Shown here piece by piece: positions 1 through 10,141 of a stretch of 64,000 nt of DNA; positions within the stretch are counted from its first letter, which is position 1; the number at the start of each line of letters is the position of its first letter. A program made the position numbers and the translations under genes. The notes under the pieces are model-generated. The model did not search any database, was not told the origin of the DNA, and saw only the letters and a program-made list of their open reading frames with translations. Origin of the DNA: Trichobilharzia szidati (taxonomy: Eukaryota; Platyhelminthes; Trematoda; Strigeidida; Schistosomatidae); assembly GCA_944472155.2 (NCBI GenBank), contig OX235272.1, positions 12,508,354 through 12,572,353 on the forward strand, in the 5' to 3' direction.

Positions 1-298
1 TATGGCCCAATGGGATACCACTCGTCCTACTGACAGTCTTCAGAGTTCTACGAAGTATGACATAGTCCTTTTTTAGCAATCCAGGAAAGAATAATGGTGA
101 AGAGTAAAGAAGAATAGGTAAAATACACGAGTTGACAAACTGTAAGAGGAGTGGTTTGGTTATGCCTGAGTGCCTCAACTTCTTAATGTAAAAAGTCAGA
201 CGAAATATTCTTTGAGAAATCGCTAAGACATGAGAAGACCAAGATAGGTCAGAAGAGAGAACTAATCCAAGATACTTAACTTCAGACTGGGTACTCGT
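1..298 (-). mobile_element. CR1-like LINE fragment, running off the window edge
   Basis: This stretch is about 90% identical by eye to 30,665-30,965, which encodes the C-terminal part of a LINE reverse transcriptase read on the minus strand. It is 5'-truncated near 298, and its 3' part lies outside the window. Frames are broken. It is a relic copy of the same family as 29.9-31.1 kb. Confidence 0.8.
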
Positions 299-483
299 TT
301 TATGTTGTTTAGGCATCAAAGTAAATCATTTGCCAGTTTGAAACGATCATTCATACGTAATTCTATTACTTTAAATAGTTTATAATACTTAGGTGGCTTG
401 GCATAAGGGCTTAGTTGTTTTTGTTTAGGATGCTCACAAGTTAAATTACAAAATATTCGATACTACGGATGATCCCAAATTTC

Positions 484-1258
484 AAATCACTGGTTATTTC
501 AGGGGCGGTTGACTTGTTACCAGGAAACAGTCTTGTCGACTTAGCGTATGCGGGTAATATATATTGTCCTCCTAGGCGAAGACTGGTAAAATGCAGAGTC
601 TTTGGAACACCTTGAGCAGCAATCGTTGAATGTTTGGCATGCGATTCGTTCCTGTCAAATGTAAGATGATGCTACATTGACCGACTCCTAGCCTGAAGAT
701 AGGGAGTGAAGTGGTCGGTGGAGAGTGTTGATCAGTTCACTTATTTATTTGAGAAGTCGCATCAGCCCCAACGGTTTGATCGCTGACGAAATTTCAGCAC
801 AGATATAAAAGGTTAGTGTGGCCTGGTCTACTTACGTCACTTCTGGTGTAGATGTGATATCCGGTTATCGGCCAGATGACATGTTTAGTAAACAGCAGTT
901 CGTTCCGTTCTCATTTGTGGTTGTGCGACATAGCCATTGAAAGTGGAAGATATGAAGAGGTTAGTTGTCTTTGATGCTAAGCATCTGCGTTCTGCTTCCC
1001 GTATTGAGTGGTATAATATGGTAAGTAATATTGAGGTTAGGTGTATAGTGCTGGGCAAGGAAGGGGAGTTAATAGATGAGAATGTGAATCTACATCGACT
1101 GAGGCAGTTAGGACATGCGTAGCGCATGCCAAGTCATCGCATTGTTAGGTAACGTAGGATCAGGTTGGAAAAGAGTTAGAGGTGATCAAACCAAAACCTG
1201 TCTTCAATCCATGAGGGAGGTGTAGGTTGCCTAGAGGGGTTCTATAGGATGCTAGGAA
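484..1258 (+). mobile_element. RTE-A LINE, degenerate RT C-terminal part
   Basis: The region aligns with the better copy at 3,424-4,532. Recognisable pieces are the stretch before the YADD motif (LLPGNSLVDL at about 515-545), then an RVEDMKRL-like segment, then a C-terminal RLRWLGH-like segment (about 1,090). Frameshifts and stops occur throughout, so it is a pseudogene. It is interrupted at 1,258 by a foreign insertion and resumes at 1,739. Confidence 0.75.
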
Positions 1259-1725
1259 GGCTTCGTGTGCTTTTGGAAGTGTGTGGGCGGTTGTTACTTC
1301 CCGGCTGCCCACACCGTGGAAGTTAGTTGAGTCTTCGGGTGCCTGAAATAGAAAAAAGGTTAGTGCTGTGTGACCGCAGAGCCCAGGGGACAACTGCTTG
1401 AGGCCGGTCACACGCGGCCTATTTTTGTTTGTTCTTTCTTGTTTGGTGTGTCTCAGTAGCATATTTATCACTCCTGCCCTGTGACACGGCAGCAGGAAGC
1501 GCGGTCGTTGTTAATCCGGGCCCCGACCGATCCGGCATGATATTTTGTGAATTTGTTTGAATCATAGTATTGGATTGGGTAGCTGCTTTTTGTTTAACCG
1601 CTATCCAAACAACCTTTGTGGCATGGTAGGACCTACAGGAACATAAGTTCCAGCCAGTGTAGCTCGTTGGGTCATTGCGATAAGCAAGCTCGACTACCAC
1701 GTCAAGGTAGCAGCTATCGGTCGGG
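1259..1725. mobile_element. 467-bp GC-richer insertion with 13-bp target duplication, family unknown
   Basis: The same 13 bases (AGGATGCTAGGAA) occur at 1,246-1,258 and 1,726-1,738, and the RTE-A tail continues across the two. The insert is clearly richer in G and C than its surroundings and has no A-tail or simple-repeat tail. Read on the minus strand it contains a TGTCACAGGG-type start near 1,487 that could begin an LTR, but I cannot show a matching CA end. I do not recognise the family; a truncated LTR element end or an unclassified SINE are both possible. Confidence 0.5.
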
Positions 1726-1738
1726 AGGATGCTAGGAA

Positions 1739-1950
1739 CCAGTAGTTTGGGAATATTGACGGTGTCGTCCTAAACCGTTCTCAATGGCGTAGATGCATTC
1801 ACCCTTTGTGATCTTCCATATCACTGAAACCCTAACGTCTTTCCCTGCTACTATTCTTTCTCCTTAAAATTTGCGCTTATTATAGTTATACTTTCGAATC
1901 CCTTTCTTTTCTTTCTTATTTCTGCCTTTGTGTTCTAAGCTCTATGTCAG
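1739..1950 (+). mobile_element. RTE-A LINE 3' end, continuation after insertion
   Basis: Matches the 3' untranslated region of the RTE-A copy at 2,420-2,765 (AACCGTTCTCAATGG and CCTTTGTGATCTTCCA-like segments). It ends close to the family's usual terminal GTTCTA-AGTC-CAGACAG motif. Confidence 0.7.
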
Positions 1951-2119
1951 TCAGTTATTTCAGGATCCTAGAGAATTCTTAATGTATCTCTTGATTGCTA
2001 TGAAACTAGACATTAACTTTTGGGATCTAGTCGAGAATTCCCTTAATACCTTAATACTATGGGAGGTGTTTCTCTGGAATTCTTTGTTTTATAATTTCAG
2101 TGTCATGTTAGACAATTAT

Positions 2120-2765
2120 TTATACATATGGGTTTGAACGTAGAATATGATCACAGGTGTTTGCGTTCTATCTCCTGTGTAAAGTGGTATAATAAGGTGA
2201 GCAATATTGAGGTTAGGCGTCGAGTGCCAGGTAAGGAGGGGAAATCAATCGACGAGGCTGTGAAATTACATCGACTGAGATGGTTAGGACATGTGTTACG
2301 TATGCCTAGTCATCGCCTTCCTCGACAATGGGCAATGTTAGCTGACATAGGGTCAGGTTGGAAGAGAGTTAGCTAGAGGCGGTCAAACGAAAACATGGCA
2401 CCAGTCAATGAAATCTACAACAGTTAGTCTAAGCAAGCCACGTAGGAAGGTGTAGACTGGCTTCCTGACTGGTTTGGGTCCTCGACACGGTAAAAACCGT
2501 TGGTTGGAAACAATTGGTGACATGGCTCAAAATCGTTCTCAATGGCTAGCGCAGATGTATCCACTCCTTGTGACTTATAATTTCCAATGAAACTATATTT
2601 TTCTTCGTTATTACTATTTCTTTGTCTCACACCTCTGTTTACTGTCTCTAATATGCATTTCTCCTACTTTCTTCTCTTGCTTTGTGTGCTACAAGGAGGG
2701 AGTGTGGCGATTTGAACTGCCGCACATATGTGCATAGTTCTATGTCAAAAGCAGACAGACAAATT
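2120..2765 (+). mobile_element. RTE-A LINE, C-terminal fragment plus 3' UTR
   Basis: An open frame at 2,128-2,376 covers the last part of the polymerase protein, including VSNIEVRRRVPGKEGK and RLRWLGHVLRMP, which is the conserved end of this LINE family. It is followed by the family 3' UTR, which ends with the GTTCTATGTC...CAGACAGACAAA motif. It is 5'-truncated. The first codons are not LINE-like and probably come from flanking DNA. Non-functional. Confidence 0.8.
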
Positions 2766-2769
2766 TGAA

Positions 2770-3135
2770 TTATTCGCACTAGTTTGGAACTTTACTGAAT
2801 TAAAAGAACAGGACGCAACCTGGTATCATTTTCTTTTCAGTCGCCGAGCTGTAACTGTTCGTATAATGTTACACAGGTCTACTATATTTTTAATCATGCT
2901 TTTACTTTGTCGTAAGCAGGTTTGTAAACATGTTCTATTTTTTTTTTTTGAAATTAAACAGGTACTTGGACTACATTCAAGTCTAATAGTCTTTGTTGAA
3001 AGTATCTGTCGTACGAAGACGCTATCCTTATCTGGAAAAATTTTATATTATACTCGTTTGGTGGATGTTATTGTACAATGGCCTGAGTTAAAGACTAAAT
3101 ACCCGAGATCTGTTTATCTGGGACTTTTGTCTTAG
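2770..3135 (+). CDS. Unassigned open frame, possible relic or exon
   Basis: After the RTE-A tail, a frame stays open for about 120 codons to a TAG at 3,133. The last 55 codons read like protein (SICRTKTLSLSGKILYY...WPELKTKY) and are preceded by a splice-acceptor-like pyrimidine run ending AAACAG at about 2,961. I do not recognise a domain. The ORF start is inside the LINE tail, so the Met is not meaningful. It could be a terminal exon, a fragment of an unknown repeat, or chance. Confidence 0.2.
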   Translation, partial: LFALVWNFTELKEQDATWYHFLFSRRAVTVRIMLHRSTIFLIMLLLCRKQVCKHVLFFFFEIKQVLGLHSSLIVFVESICRTKTLSLSGKILYYTRLVDVIVQWPELKTKYPRSVYLGLLS

Positions 3136-3423
3136 AAAAGTGACCTACTACATACATGACCGTGATATTTTGCATATTTTCTTTTGTATTTCTTCTTTAT
3201 AATGGATTCTTATAATATATTTGTATTTTAATATAAATTCTAAAAAGAAACAACTGTGTTTGTGTTTTTGCACCTTAAAGGCCTGGTTCGCTATTTCAAG
3301 TGTTTACTGTTTTCTCTTAAGCATATGATGATACTGCTGCTGCTACTGCTGCTGCTGTGTGATCTGTTTCACATACCGAGTTTACTGCCTTGACCACTGA
3401 TTCTGTTTAACTTCATCATAGAT

Positions 3424-4532
3424 ATGCTAATGGAAGTATCCTTAACTGAACTTTACGACTTAGGAATCGACTTGTTACCAGGGAATAGTCTTATAGACTT
3501 AGAATACGCAGACGACATAGTCCTGTTAGGGGAGGACGCTGACAAAATGCAGAGTCTTCTGAACACCTTGAGCAGCAATCATCGTATGTTTGGCATGCTA
3601 TTCGCCCCTGTAAAATGTAAGATGCTGCTACAGGACTGGACTACATCAACTCCTAGCTTAGTGATAGGGAGTGAAGTCATAGAACATGTGGACCACTTCA
3701 CCTATTTTGGGAAGTTGTATCAGCACCGACGGATTGATTGGTGACGAAATCTCAGCACGGATCCAAAAAGCTCGGGCTGCTTTCGCTAACTTGCACCATC
3801 TCTGGCGTAGGCGTGACATCCGGCTATCAACCAAGGGACGTGTGTACTGCTTAGCAGTTCGCTCCGTCCTTCTCTATGGCTCTGGAACATGGCCAATACG
3901 AGTTGAAGACATGAAAGGTTGACTGTTTTTGACCACAGATGTTTACGATCTCTTTCCCACTTTAGGTGGTGGTATAATAAGGTAAGTAATGTTGACGTTA
4001 GGCGTAGAGTGTTGGGCAAAGAGGGAAAATCAATCGAAGAGGCTATGAAGTTACATAGATTGAGATGGTTAGGTCACGTGCTGCCCATGCCTAACCATCG
4101 CCTACCCCACTCCAACGGGCATTACTAGCTGATATAGGTGCAGGTTGGAAAAGAGTAAGTGGTGGCCAAACAAAAACATGGCATCAATCAATCCATGAAA
4201 TCCTTGACAGTTAAACTGAGTCAGGTAGGGAGGGAGATTCAGACTTCCGGGTTGGTTGGGGCCCTCGGGACTCTAAGAATCAATGGCTGGAGACAATAGG
4301 TGACATGGCTCGAAATCGTTGTCATTGGCTTACGCAGATATATTCAGTCTCTAACCTCATATTCCTTTCTACCATTACTCATTCTGTTTCACTCTTATAC
4401 TTGTCAAAACTCTACTGATTCTCTTCACTCATCTTCTTGTCTACCTTTGTGTGCTATTTGGAACGTGGGAACTCGAACTGCTGCACTTCGGTTACAAGTT
4501 CTATGTTGAATCCAGACAGACCACTGATTAAA
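3424..4532 (+). mobile_element. RTE-A LINE, 5'-truncated, three broken frames
   Basis: This is the longest RTE-A copy. Frame one (3,424-3,744) has the catalytic YADDIVLLGED motif of a reverse transcriptase palm. A frameshift near 3,705 moves to 3,686-3,922 (GDEISARIQKARAAF, SVLLYG). A second shift leads to 3,919-4,128 (VFDHRCLRSLSH, KLHRLRWLGHVL). The 3' UTR runs to the terminal GTTGAATCCAGACAGACC near 4,532. The RT motifs upstream of YADD are missing, so it was truncated at insertion. Non-LTR retrotransposon; the RTE clade is inferred from the C-terminal WLGH-type segment. Confidence 0.88.
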
Positions 4533-4620
4533 CTACTTAAACAGAAGATAGCGAAAAGGAATGGAAAAATATTCATTGTAAGGACAACTTTGTAATATTT
4601 TGGAAAGTAAAAATAAGTAG

Positions 4621-4668
4621 TTCAGCGAAGAGTCTCTTTTCGGCGGTGAATTCATTTTCATAGCTGTA
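4621..4668 (-). ncRNA. Hammerhead-like motif at PLE-B 3' end (degenerate)
   Basis: On the minus strand a box-1-like CUAUGA is followed by a short variable segment, then CGAAAAGAG-AC-UCUUC, i.e. a GAAA box with a complementary AAGAG/CUCUU arm and a UC cleavage-type dinucleotide, then GCUG facing an upstream CAGC. Box 1 lacks the invariant G of CUGAUGA, so activity is unlikely. Confidence 0.4.
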
Positions 4669-4994
4669 CAATCGCAAATATATATGTGGTTGTTTTGTAC
4701 GTGTGTGTACATTAGATTTGTCAAACGAAAATACAATTAATAAGTTCAGATGAATTGGATGTTGATATAAGAGGGTAGTAACAAAAGTGATGAGTTGTCA
4801 CAAACGATTGTTAAAGAAGAGTTACGTGATGGCGTGAATAGTTTGATGAAAGAAGTTGTGCTCAGGGTGTACATGGAAACAAAATAACTACGGAATTACG
4901 CAAGGGTTTTAAGTAGAAAAATAAGCATACAAACAAAAGTTAAGTCAAATCAAACAAACAAACAAAGAAAAGTTAAGTCAAATCAACACAGTTG

Positions 4995-5909
4995 TTACCA
5001 TGGGAGTAGAAGTGGTTGAATAATTTTCTTTTGTATGCACAGTTCTGGTTCCTCTAGCTTAATGGCTAGGGCTTCTGCGATGCAAAGAAGACGGAATCGT
5101 ACTGTCTTTGGAAGGTTGTTCTTCACTTTGTAGATTACTTTGAAGCAGGAGGCGTTTGTTGAGATGGAATGACCAATGTTGACGAGGTGTTCTATTATTG
5201 CACTCCTTATGCAGCCATTACTGCCTTTCTGCAGCCACGCTAGATAGTGTTCTTTGAATGACCGATGTACCTGGCTCCACAGCAGCAGGTGAACTGATAT
5301 ATACACACAGAAGTGGTCAGGCGCGGGATCTTGTCTTTTGGGCTTCTGCAGATCAGCGTGCGACTAGAGAACACTACTCTCAATGTTGCCGCAAAGAAAG
5401 TTCTTCTTAAAGAGGTGGAGATTCTCCTTCTAAGGACGTCACTGAGTAGGTCTCCTTTGAAGTGAGGTTCATATAAGTATCTTTTTTGGCACAGATGCTG
5501 TTTTTTGCTTTTGGATTTTTTGTTTGATGTTTTTGTCTACGAATCTTGATGGGTAACCGTTTTGTATGAAGGTTTCTTTCAAGAAGTTTAGTTCGTCTTC
5601 CATGGTATCAGAGTTGCAGATGCGTCGGACGCGAGTGGCAAGAGATCTAATTAAGTTTCTTTTCCGACTGATTGGTACCCAGCTGTAGAAGCTTGTCAGT
5701 TGGCCGTTCCATGTGGGTTTCCTATGGATGGACCTTCTTAAAGTTCCGTCAGCTCTCCTTGTATGTTCAACATCAAGAAAAGGGATTTTATATTCGTTTT
5801 CAATTCCAAGAGTGAACTTTGTGGCTGGATGGCATTTGTTGAATATTTGCAGTAACTGATTGAGATCGTGGCCTTTATCACAGATAATAAAGATGTCGTT
5901 TACATCCAA
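4995..5909 (-). pseudogene. PLE-B reverse transcriptase thumb plus GIY-YIG endonuclease relic
   Basis: The first open part (5,909-5,469) begins at DVNDIFIICDKG, a form of the RT motif C Y-V-D-D with D to N at the third position and the Tyr lost at the truncation point. It runs through the thumb (FLDVEHTRRADGTLRRS, GQLTSFYSWVP) and the linker. After frame breaks, a second part (5,306-4,995) holds the GIY-YIG region (QFTCCCGARYIGR is readable in shifted frame), then FKVIYKVKNNLP, LCIAEALAIKL and the typical C-terminal LCIQKK...LPW end. Penelope enzymes combine a telomerase-like RT with a GIY-YIG nuclease. This copy is dead. Confidence 0.88.
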
Positions 5910-5996
5910 TTCATCTGAACTTACTAATTGTATTTTCGTTTGACAAATTTAATGTACACACACATACATACAAAACAACCACATATATATTTGCGA

Positions 5997-6044
5997 TTGT
6001 ACAGCTATGAAAATGAATTCGCCGAAAAGAGACTCTTCGCTGAA
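5997..6044 (+). ncRNA. Hammerhead-like motif, inverted PLE-B copy
   Basis: Mirror copy of the motif at 4,621-4,668, located in the inverted arm at the truncated 5' end and therefore antisense to the PLE-B reading frame. It has the same CUAUGA box 1 and intact GAAA box. Confidence 0.38.
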
Positions 6045-6063
6045 CTACTTGTCTTCTGTCTAT

Positions 6064-6811
6064 TAATGTTCGAATGGGAATTTTTCATGAAAGTGAAAAT
6101 AATCCAAAGGTTGTAGAATGTTTCTGGAGAAAAAAAAAGTATAAGGATGTAAGTAGAGTTTGGTTGCGTACAACTATGATCTAGGTCTTTGAGGGTCTCT
6201 AACTGAGATTATCGTGTTGTGGATACAGGTGAACATTTAGTTTTGCTATACTGAGAAGCTCCTCCCATTCTGTGAGTTTAAAACGCAATTATTACCTTTC
6301 ACTAGTATTCACATATCCCAATGAAAAGAAGAGGTACTCAACAATGAATTTTACGGAATTTTAAAAAGACCATTCTCCATCTATCATATCATATCTTTAG
6401 CGATTATCTCACTGCAGAAAAAACCAAATTCAAACACTATGTGTTTTGCAAACTACACGTATTATACCTTAGCTTATTTGATATAGCACAATAATAGCAT
6501 TGGATGGCATTTTAGTTGAAGTTTATTGCCTATATAGTCATTTCAAAGGAGAAATTTTACACCCACGTATTGAAAAACTCGGCGTCTTGTTCAAACATCA
6601 TTTGATTCGTGGGATTCGTAAGATTAATCTTACCGGTTTATTTTTTGCAGGGATAATAAGAATAAAAGTGGAAGTCAGTAAATGGCAAACTGTCCTCTCA
6701 GTTTTCAAAATTCATAACTTCTAGTGTTAGTGGTCCTTAAGATGAGTGGTTTAATTGCAGAGCTTTCATTGTCTTTCTGGACCACACCGTATTAGAAAAG
6801 CTTATTTGAAA
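6064..6811. other. No recognisable gene or repeat
   Basis: AT-rich spacer between PLE-B and RTE-B1. One 74-codon open frame (6,500-6,724) has no recognisable motif and is probably chance. Confidence 0.5.
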
Positions 6812-8235
6812 TAACGCACAATTAAAGAAGGGCGACCTAGGACTCTGCAAGAACTGGCCAGGAATCACGCTCCTGTCGACGCCAACTAAAATTCTGAGTC
6901 GCATAACCCTGGAGAGGATAAAGGAAGCACTGGATACAGAACTCCGACCAGAACAAGCTGGATTCAGGAAAGGCAAATCATGTTCTGACCAAATTGAAAC
7001 TCTACGCATCATCACTGAACAAAGCATGGAATGGCGATCAAACCTCTACCTCAACTTTATAGACTTTGAGAAGGCCTTTGACAGAGTTGACAGCGAAGTA
7101 ATTTGGAAACTACTCGAGTACTACAGCGTACCCCAAATATTCATCAACCTTATTCAACAGCTGTACGACAACGGCACATGTCAAGTCATCCACAACGGAA
7201 AACTCAGCGAGGCGTTTAGAGTAAACACAGGAGTCAGACAAGGGTGCTGATTATCACCAATGATATTCCTAATTGTGGTGGACTGGATTATGTGTCAGAC
7301 AGTGGGAAACGAGAAGACAGGGATATCCTGGACCAACAGGAAGAACCTAGAAGACCTGGATTTCGCGCGTGGATGATCTATGTTTGATGTCACACAAAAT
7401 CGAAGACTTACAAGCGAAAACCGACAAACTGGTCGAAGAAGCAGCTGGAGAAGATAGGACTCCAGGTGAACATAGACAAGACGGAGGTTATGAAAATAAC
7501 CAACCAACAACAACAAGAACAGCAACGGCAGCAACGTCCAGCGACAATCACCATCAACGGGAGTGATTTGAAAGAGGGTACATCATTCACTTATCTAGGC
7601 AACCATCATTGTCTCAACTACAGGCAGGTGGAACGGACGAAGATGTCAAATCGAGAATCGGGAAGGCGAGAATCATATTTATCAACCTGAAACCAATCTG
7701 GAAATCTTCCGCTGTCACTCAACCCAGCCAGAATCAACAACAAAATTCGGATTTTCAATACTGATGGGTCAGAAAGTTGGCGGCGGGTCACAAAGAATGA
7801 GTATTTCCAGCAGCCTGTTGCAGACCTTTATCAACAACTAACTGTCTTCGCTGGCTCTATTCTGAAGATCAGATGGCCGGAAAGAACAAGAACCAACAAG
7901 AAACTATGGGAAGAAACAAAGAAAACAAGGAGCAATCGCCGAACAAATATGCAGGAGAAAGTGGAGATGGATTGGACACTCACTCGCTGGCTGAGGAGGC
8001 CACTCGCTGGGTGACATCGCGCGTCAGGCCATAGCTCGAGTGGAACCCGAAAGGGAAGTGGCGGCGAGTGTGACGTCAGTGGAAGGGTGACATGTAGGAG
8101 ATCGTGTGAAGAAGAGTTTAAACAGTATGGACCAGCATGTATGCAGGTGAAAAGTACAGCAGAAGACAGAAGCAAGTGGAGACGTGTAGATGATGCCCTT
8201 TGTTCCACTAGGAACGCAAGGGAACAGTAATAATA
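6812..8235 (+). mobile_element. RTE-B1 LINE, longest copy, 5'-truncated
   Basis: Contains most of the RT palm (separate entry), then a frame-broken C-terminal half: a CAA-rich Gln/Asn linker (about 7,490-7,540), a TITINGSDLKE segment, an SSAVTQPS segment, the region that should encode WRWIGH, and a C-terminal STRN-KEQ-like end followed by the GGGAACAGTAATAATATT tail. A TNN-type tail is usual for RTE elements. Inactive. Confidence 0.88.
6826..7368 (+). pseudogene. RTE-B1 reverse transcriptase palm
   Basis: The frame 6,826-7,250 has RPEQAGFRKGKSC, motif A (FIDFEKAFDRVD, about 7,050-7,085), YDNGTCQVIHNGKLSE and motif B (NTGVRQGC). A TGA at 7,248-7,250 replaces the TTA Leu codon seen at the same place at 41.27 kb. 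Beyond it the frame continues LSPMIFLIVVDWI up to LEDLDFA, where a 4-base insertion precedes the catalytic Asp-Asp (about 7,365-7,372). The gene is therefore dead at two points. Confidence 0.85.
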
Positions 8236-8365
8236 TTAAGTTGGATTTGATAATAAACTTGTAAGCTATTTGTGAAATACGTGATCCTCAAATTAAAAGA
8301 GAAGGTACCGACTACTTTATCATTAATATTATCGGTTTTTCATTGCTGGAATACTCGTTAACTAC

Positions 8366-8575
8366 ACACACACACACACACAGCCTGGGGTTCGATTCCC
8401 GGCTGTTGTTCTACTAAAATCCTCGTTTAGTCGGTAGAAAGCTCGGTGTTAAAGGGAGAATTTTAGGCTTGAGTTTAACAGCCTGACCCCGTAACAAACC
8501 CCACTAATGATATTTTAAAGCTCAACCTTGAAGCCCAAATATATTCCACTCAGAATGCAAAGGAATGAAAGGAAG
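8366..8575 (+). mobile_element. tRNA-derived SINE, 5' end replaced by CA repeat
   Basis: A (CA)n run at 8,363-8,381 leads into a Pol III B-box-like GGTTCGATTCCC (about 8,388) and a body whose 3' part (CTTGAAG...ATATTCCACTCAGAATGCAAAGGAA) matches the common SINE-1 tail of this window. The A box is missing. Confidence 0.6.
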
Positions 8576-8739
8576 ATTGTATCATTATCCTCTTAGTGAC
8601 TTTCAGGTTGCCGCTCACAGGTTATCAAAAGTGTTTCTTGAGAATGCAAATAACAAAATCAGGTGAAATTCGATTCCATAAGTTCGTTAGTTATCTTTGG
8701 TTAGTTTAAGTGAATTGTTATTATTTTTATTTGGTTGTG

Positions 8740-9520
8740 TTCTCTCAGCTTTCGTGGTCTTCCTAGACAACAGTTTTAGCGCAAACTTTAATATAAATGG
8801 ACTTATTTTTGTGTGTCTACATGAGGTATGTCTAGTTTAGATAATTAATTAGATAACACAAGAATGATCTAATAGAGAAACAAGGTTAATTAGACAGCAA
8901 CTAAAGGAAGATTGAGTTAGCAAGTTAGATGACGTAATATAACTGACTAAAATGTTTGAACTTAGGTCAGGATAGCGACATAGGTAATTACAGGTAGAGA
9001 CTAAGTAGAGGTGGGGTAGGGAATAATACTGTTTAAATTAGGACTAAAATTGAGCAAATAAATTGGATGACGTAACGTAAATGACTGGAAACTGAGCATT
9101 GGCCAAGTCAGTAACAGTGATAATGAGGTGTAGAAATTAGATCGGGTGGGAGTAGAGAACAGGGAAGTTGAAAATGTAAAATATTACAATTGAAAAGATA
9201 AAGTAATACTAATGAAGAGACAGAAAGAAATAGAATTTACCTGTCGAGTATTAAGATAGATTATGTCAATTGCAAGTGTATTGATTGAATGAACTTCTTC
9301 TGTATGCATAGTTCAGGACTTAGCAAGTGAATTGCCATAGCTTCTGCAGATTGAAGAAGTTTGATTCGAACACTTCTAGGAGGACTGCTTCGTAATCTGT
9401 AGACGACTCTGAAGTTTGTTTGCGTGTAGCTTGGTGTCCGGAATCTATCAGACTTATCATTCTTGTATTACCTAATTAATTATCTAAACTTGACAAAACT
9501 CATGTTCACACACACACACA
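8740..9520 (-). mobile_element. PLE-G fragment with inverted ends
   Basis: A minus-strand coding tail at about 9,295-9,430 reads FRVVYRLRSSPPRSV, KLLQSAEAMAIHLLSPELCIQKK, the conserved C-terminus downstream of the GIY-YIG domain. Inverted copies of a GTTTAGATAATTAATTAG-containing segment lie at 8,812-8,866 and 9,457-9,520. The left end holds a PLE-D-type hammerhead (separate entry). Strongly 5'-truncated. Confidence 0.65.
8744..8782 (-). ncRNA. Hammerhead-like motif (PLE-D type)
   Basis: Minus strand: GCGCUAAAACU, then stem II GUUGUCU / AGACCAC around AGGA, then CGAAAGCU. The GAAA box and an AGCU self-complementary helix III are intact; box 1 has decayed from CUGAAGA-like to CUAAAAC. Confidence 0.45.
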
Positions 9521-9525
9521 CACAA

Positions 9526-9889
9526 AAATAATTGTATATAAATACGATTGTACAGCTGTGTGAATATAGTGGACTTATGTCTTACAACATATATTCATTC
9601 CATTAACCGAATATAAAGGGATCACCGATAGGTCAGCTATTATCATAATCGAAAAATGTCTAAAGTCAAATCAAAATATCTGCAAGAAAGTATCCCCCAA
9701 AAACAACACAAAAAAATCATCTTACTGTATATTAAAAATAATCTCTTTAATAGCAGCTAGAATATTAAGACCGTTTGAAATAGATATAGCACACAAGCCA
9801 GCACAATCACTTCATTCGATATTAGGAAAACCAAAAGATCAAACAAAAGAGGAAGATAAAATTAATACCATTTTCAAAATAAATTGTGT
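9526..9889. other. No recognisable gene or repeat
   Basis: AT-rich sequence between a PLE-G end and a SINE. I see no coding frame or repeat match to other parts of the window. Confidence 0.45.
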
Positions 9890-9899
9890 GAACTACAAT

Positions 9900-10105
9900 A
9901 TTTTTGATTTTTTAAATTTTGTTTTAGTATAGCTTGATTCCACACAGTATTTTGGTACCAGTATGAAATTTTCAGCGTGTGATATCGGTAGCCCGAATTT
10001 AGCAGGCCGGCCATAAATATCAGGTGTGCGTCGGTGACCGGGGATCGAACCTCAGACCATGTGCATGATCTGCGAGAGTCCTAACCGCTTTGCCACCGAC
10101 GCATA
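9900..10105 (-). mobile_element. tRNA-derived SINE-2
   Basis: Read on the minus strand it starts GCGTCGGTGGCAAAGCGGTTAGGA (A-box-like) and has a B-box region near 10,043-10,054 (+ strand GGGGATCGAACC). The 3' body (GCTTGATTCCACACAGTATTTTGGTACCAGTATG on the plus strand) is shared with 26,990-27,172. A Pol III internal promoter is implied. Confidence 0.75.
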
Positions 10106-10141
10106 TTGCATCGGTCAAAGTGGGTGTCCCCTTCGATCTAG

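Larger units (their letters stand above)
4615..6050 (-). mobile_element. PLE-B, foldback Penelope-like element
   Basis: The coding relic (4,995-5,909, minus) is flanked by inverted repeats of about 148 bp: 4,615-4,762 and 5,902-6,050. They share the CAGCGAAGAGTCTCTTTTCGG segment with few mismatches. The 5' truncation point falls at the RT catalytic motif, and the inverted copy begins there, overlapping the coding sequence by about ten bases (AATTGGATGT). The 3' UTR is 4,763-4,994. The terminal segment carries a hammerhead-like motif (separate entry). Confidence 0.85.

Noticed and set aside
7295..7590. Leu-rich minus-strand frames resembling membrane peptides
   Set aside because: Antisense of the RTE-B1 Gln/Asn linker; CAA repeats read backwards as TTG give Leu and Cys.
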